DNA of 35,894 nt. It comes from Anaerolineaceae bacterium. Its GTDB lineage: Bacteria > Chloroflexota > Anaerolineae > Anaerolineales > Villigracilaceae. How positions within the stretch are numbered: position 1 is the first letter of the stretch; each line of letters starts with the position of its first letter. The stretch lies in assembly GCA_009885945.1 (NCBI GenBank), contig VFJR01000056.1:1-35894 (forward strand). Reading direction: 5' to 3'. Below the pieces are notes generated by a model that ran no database searches, was not told the DNA's origin, and saw nothing but the letters and a program-made list of their open reading frames with translations. Made by a program: the position numbers and the translations under genes. Of this stretch, positions 34,051 to 35,894 are shown in pieces.

Positions 34051-34326
34051 TTACCTCTTCAAATGAGAGGAGGATAGTCTACAAATAGTCTCGCCAATGG
34101 AACTGCGTTTGTCTCCCCGCCCATTGAAGTTGACAAAGCTCAGTCCACTTCCCTTACAACCCACGCACTGACACACGAAGATTAAACCATCTCGCGGATA
34201 TTCCCCAACACAGTGGACAAGTCTCTCATTACCTCTCCAATCCGAAAGCGGACAACTCGCAACCTCAACTCCCTTAAATCCTTCTCTCGTCTCGCATCTT
34301 CTACCTATTGTAAATCGAGGATGTCT
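34051..34326 (-). pseudogene. open frame without a start codon, possible gene remnant
   Basis: The stretch between the two minus-strand genes (34014-34395) has no complete gene. On the minus strand one frame stays open for 91 codons from 34326 to the stop at 34051-34053 but contains no ATG or other credible start near its beginning. Its translation has a non-random look, with REGFKGVEVASCPLSDW, ERLVHCVGEYPRDGLIF and a CxCxxC cluster, VCQCVGCKG. A short frame starting ATGATG just upstream (about 34336) stops after eleven codons in another register, so a frameshift is possible. I cannot assign a family. Confidence that it was once coding is low to moderate. Confidence 0.3.
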
Positions 34327-34395
34327 CTATCATCATCTCATGCGCAATAAAAAACTTTTACTTATATCTGAATTCTTGTTTGAGCTTTATCTTGA

Positions 34396-34905
34396 TTATT
34401 TTAGCTTTTCAATTTCATCGCGCCAAATTTTTGAAGCAAACAGGATTCTCCTTTTAGTAAGTACATTACTTACTCTTTGTGCCAAAATCCCACCATATAT
34501 CATCAATTCTTCTATGTTCATGCTACTTTGAATGTGTTTATTACACCTTGCTGAATAGAGAGCAAAGTTCTCGATCCCGGGAAGAAGTGTCGGGTTTTGA
34601 TTCTTTGATCTCAAATGTCCCCATTCGTATTTGATGTAATTTTTATCCCAATCCCTAGGGGAATTCCAACACAAGGGTAATTCTGTTCCCTCAACATGAA
34701 AGATAGGTGTTTTCTCTTGAGCATCAAAAAACATAGCAATTATATTTGCCAAGACGTCCCTATGTTTTTTGCGAGAAAGCTTTACTCCAGATGTTCTTAA
34801 ATGAGGAATAAGGGTCGAGACCAACCTATCAATATTGTGCTCAATTTCATATGTATACGCAGCAGTGTTATTAGCCAACGCTTGTCTGTGATCACTTAGT
34901 TTCAT
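34396..34905 (-). CDS. uncharacterised protein, possible HNH-type nuclease
   Basis: This is a 169-residue soluble protein with GAGGAAA ahead of the ATG at 34905. The central part reads WDKNYIKYEWGHLRSKNQNP, then IENFALYSARCNKHIQSS. The order His, then Asn, then a Cys-Asn-x-His turn, resembles the core of HNH (beta-beta-alpha metal) nucleases, in particular stand-alone restriction-type enzymes, but the usual paired cysteines are absent, so the call is tentative. No methyltransferase or other defence gene is next to it. Composition appears AT-richer than the helicase gene beside it, which may mean recent acquisition. The alternative is a small protein of unknown fold. Confidence 0.7.
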   Translation of the reverse strand: MKLSDHRQALANNTAAYTYEIEHNIDRLVSTLIPHLRTSGVKLSRKKHRDVLANIIAMFFDAQEKTPIFHVEGTELPLCWNSPRDWDKNYIKYEWGHLRSKNQNPTLLPGIENFALYSARCNKHIQSSMNIEELMIYGGILAQRVSNVLTKRRILFASKIWRDEIEKLK

Positions 34906-34928
34906 TTATGTTTTCCTCGCTATTCATT

Positions 34929-35051
34929 CTAATCCACCATCAGCGTCTTAGGCAAATTCCTTGCGGAATTATAATCAAACCCACGCATCATAATCATGTG
35001 ATACTGCAACTGCTGTAACGGCAGGGTTTCGAAATTGCTTTTCGTTTTCAT
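34929..35051 (-). pseudogene. C-terminal remnant of a GlmS/SIS-domain protein, or a 40-residue small protein
   Basis: A 40-codon frame begins with ATG at 35051, three bases after the helicase stop, and ends at TAG (34929-34931). Residues 10-40 contain LPLQQLQYHMIMMRG, FDYNSARNLPKTLMVD. This follows the ending of GlmS-type and other SIS-domain sugar isomerases, where a PLQLLAYH-like helix leads to a G-x-D-x-x-x-RNLAKSVTVE-like tail. The catalytic parts of such a protein are missing, so it is most simply a leftover 3' end. The frame is the same as that of the helicase, separated only by its TGA and one codon. A functional small protein made by coupled translation cannot be excluded. I rely on memory of the family ending; no search was possible. 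Confidence 0.5.
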
Positions 35052-35054
35052 CCT

Positions 35055-35894
35055 TCATAATTCATCCTTTCCCCTTTCCCACCACCCCATCAACTCACTC
35101 AACGCCAGACTCGGCGTCGCCTCCCCCAGCCTGCCAGAATTCCACGTCACGATCAAATCTTTTTTTGCGCGTGTAATGCCCACATACAACAAACGCAGGC
35201 GTTCCTTCACATAGCCCAGCCGCGACTGCATGGTTGCCGCGCCTTCTTCGTACACATCATATTCGTTAAGCGACATCAGCGCATTTAATTGCGCGATGGC
35301 TTCTGCTTCAAGGTTTAGTTTTCCGCGCACAAACCACTTTTCAGAAATAAAAGAATCATTTGGCATGTTCGATGGAAAATCATAATTACTGACCGACATC
35401 ATATACACGCGCTCCCACTCCAGCCCCTTCGCCTTGTGCATGGTCGTCACCACCACCTTGCCTCTGTGAATGTCAGGATCAAAGCCAGAATCATCCGCCG
35501 AAAAGCCAATGAACTTTCTTTCATTTTTTGCGATCAACGCCAGCTCCGCGGTCAACTCAGGCAAACGCCAATCAACGTGATCATCCGCCGCCTTGCGCAA
35601 CACCAGCGCCAATTTATGCGCCAACGCCAAATCGGGTGCCCCGCTAAAAACATCCTGCGCCAGCGTTAACACCAATTGATCAATCGGCAGTGTCACAGAT
35701 TTTAACCACCTCTGCACAGTGACTCGAAATTCTTTTAATTCTTCGAGGACGAACGGCGCTTCAGACTCACTCAAACCTGCCAGCCAATCCCCAGCCTGAT
35801 TCGGCGCGATAAATGTTTCCACATGAATCAAACGCCGCAAATGATCCGCTACAGCTTTCATCAACTCAGGGTCGCCCACCCCGTCCCCCGACTC
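35055..35894 (-). CDS. UvrD/Rep-family DNA helicase, C-terminal part (5' end outside window)
   Basis: The frame is open from the right window edge to the stop at 35055, about 280 residues. It carries the late motifs of superfamily 1A helicases: VVTTMHKAKGLEWERVYMM (motif V region) and RLRLLYVGITRAKKDLIVTW (motif VI with the arginine finger). The Walker A and motifs I to IV lie outside the window. The GTG at 35879 is not the real start because sequence upstream stays open. There is no nuclease domain after motif VI, which argues against AddA/RecB types and for UvrD/PcrA/Rep-like unwinding in repair or replication. Its stop is followed in frame by the SIS-like remnant. Confidence 0.9.
   Translation of the reverse strand, partial: ESGDGVGDPELMKAVADHLRRLIHVETFIAPNQAGDWLAGLSESEAPFVLEELKEFRVTVQRWLKSVTLPIDQLVLTLAQDVFSGAPDLALAHKLALVLRKAADDHVDWRLPELTAELALIAKNERKFIGFSADDSGFDPDIHRGKVVVTTMHKAKGLEWERVYMMSVSNYDFPSNMPNDSFISEKWFVRGKLNLEAEAIAQLNALMSLNEYDVYEEGAATMQSRLGYVKERLRLLYVGITRAKKDLIVTWNSGRLGEATPSLALSELMGWWERGKDEL

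Overview
The window looks like a chromosomal segment of a Chloroflexota bacterium, most likely class Anaerolineae. The evidence is the transaldolase/glucose-6-phosphate isomerase fusion inside a pentose-phosphate operon, a compact Tad-type pilus operon whose TadZ carries a receiver domain, paired F420-type (DDN-like) proteins, tandem Amidohydro_3 enzymes next to a peptide ABC transporter, and short heptanucleotide repeats. This is an inference from gene content; there is no rRNA in the window to confirm it. I saw no tRNA, rRNA, CRISPR array, insertion sequence or prophage.

Layout. Positions 1-128 hold the tail of a LuxR-type regulator. At 369-1964 is a von Willebrand A lipoprotein that ends at a strong bidirectional hairpin (1969-2010). 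From 9090 down to 2078 (minus strand) runs a probable operon: two paralogous amidohydrolases, two peptide-transporter permeases and a lipoprotein binding protein, but no ATPase subunits. A 93-bp divergent promoter region with a 17-bp inverted repeat separates it from mutS (9184-11730, plus). Directly behind mutS come six tightly packed plus-strand genes (to 18195): a polytopic membrane protein, both halves of a split transketolase, a DPM1/CsbB-like glycosyltransferase, a zinc-finger methyltransferase and a sugar epimerase. These look like a surface-glycan module, and its base composition appears more AT-rich than that of mutS.

Facing it on the minus strand (23756 to 18231) is a central-carbon operon: full-length transketolase, ribose-5-phosphate isomerase B, transaldolase/phosphoglucose isomerase fusion and a pterin carbinolamine dehydratase. 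Together the first three cover most of the non-oxidative pentose phosphate pathway and link it to glycolysis. Next on the minus strand are a DUF429 protein, a long-form ribosome hibernation factor with its own terminator, and a pilus operon read from 31795 down to 25310 (cpaB, REC-tadZ, tadA, tadB, tadC, then comF).

From 31914 to 33318 (plus) is a three-gene unit, DDN-like / DUF1697 / DDN-like, closed by a bidirectional hairpin. The last 2.5 kb (minus) is looser accessory sequence: a two-helix cysteine-containing membrane protein, a 91-codon open frame without a start codon, an AT-rich possible HNH-type nuclease, a 40-codon remnant that resembles the C-terminus of GlmS/SIS-domain proteins, and the C-terminal part of a UvrD/Rep helicase running off the edge.

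Most interesting points: the second, split transketolase inside a glycan cluster with a CsbB/YfhO-like pair; an apparently intact phospho-receiver on TadZ with a degenerate Walker A; comF at the end of the pilus operon; three unrelated heptamer repeat tracts, one inside mutS; and the SIS-domain tail in frame behind the helicase stop codon.
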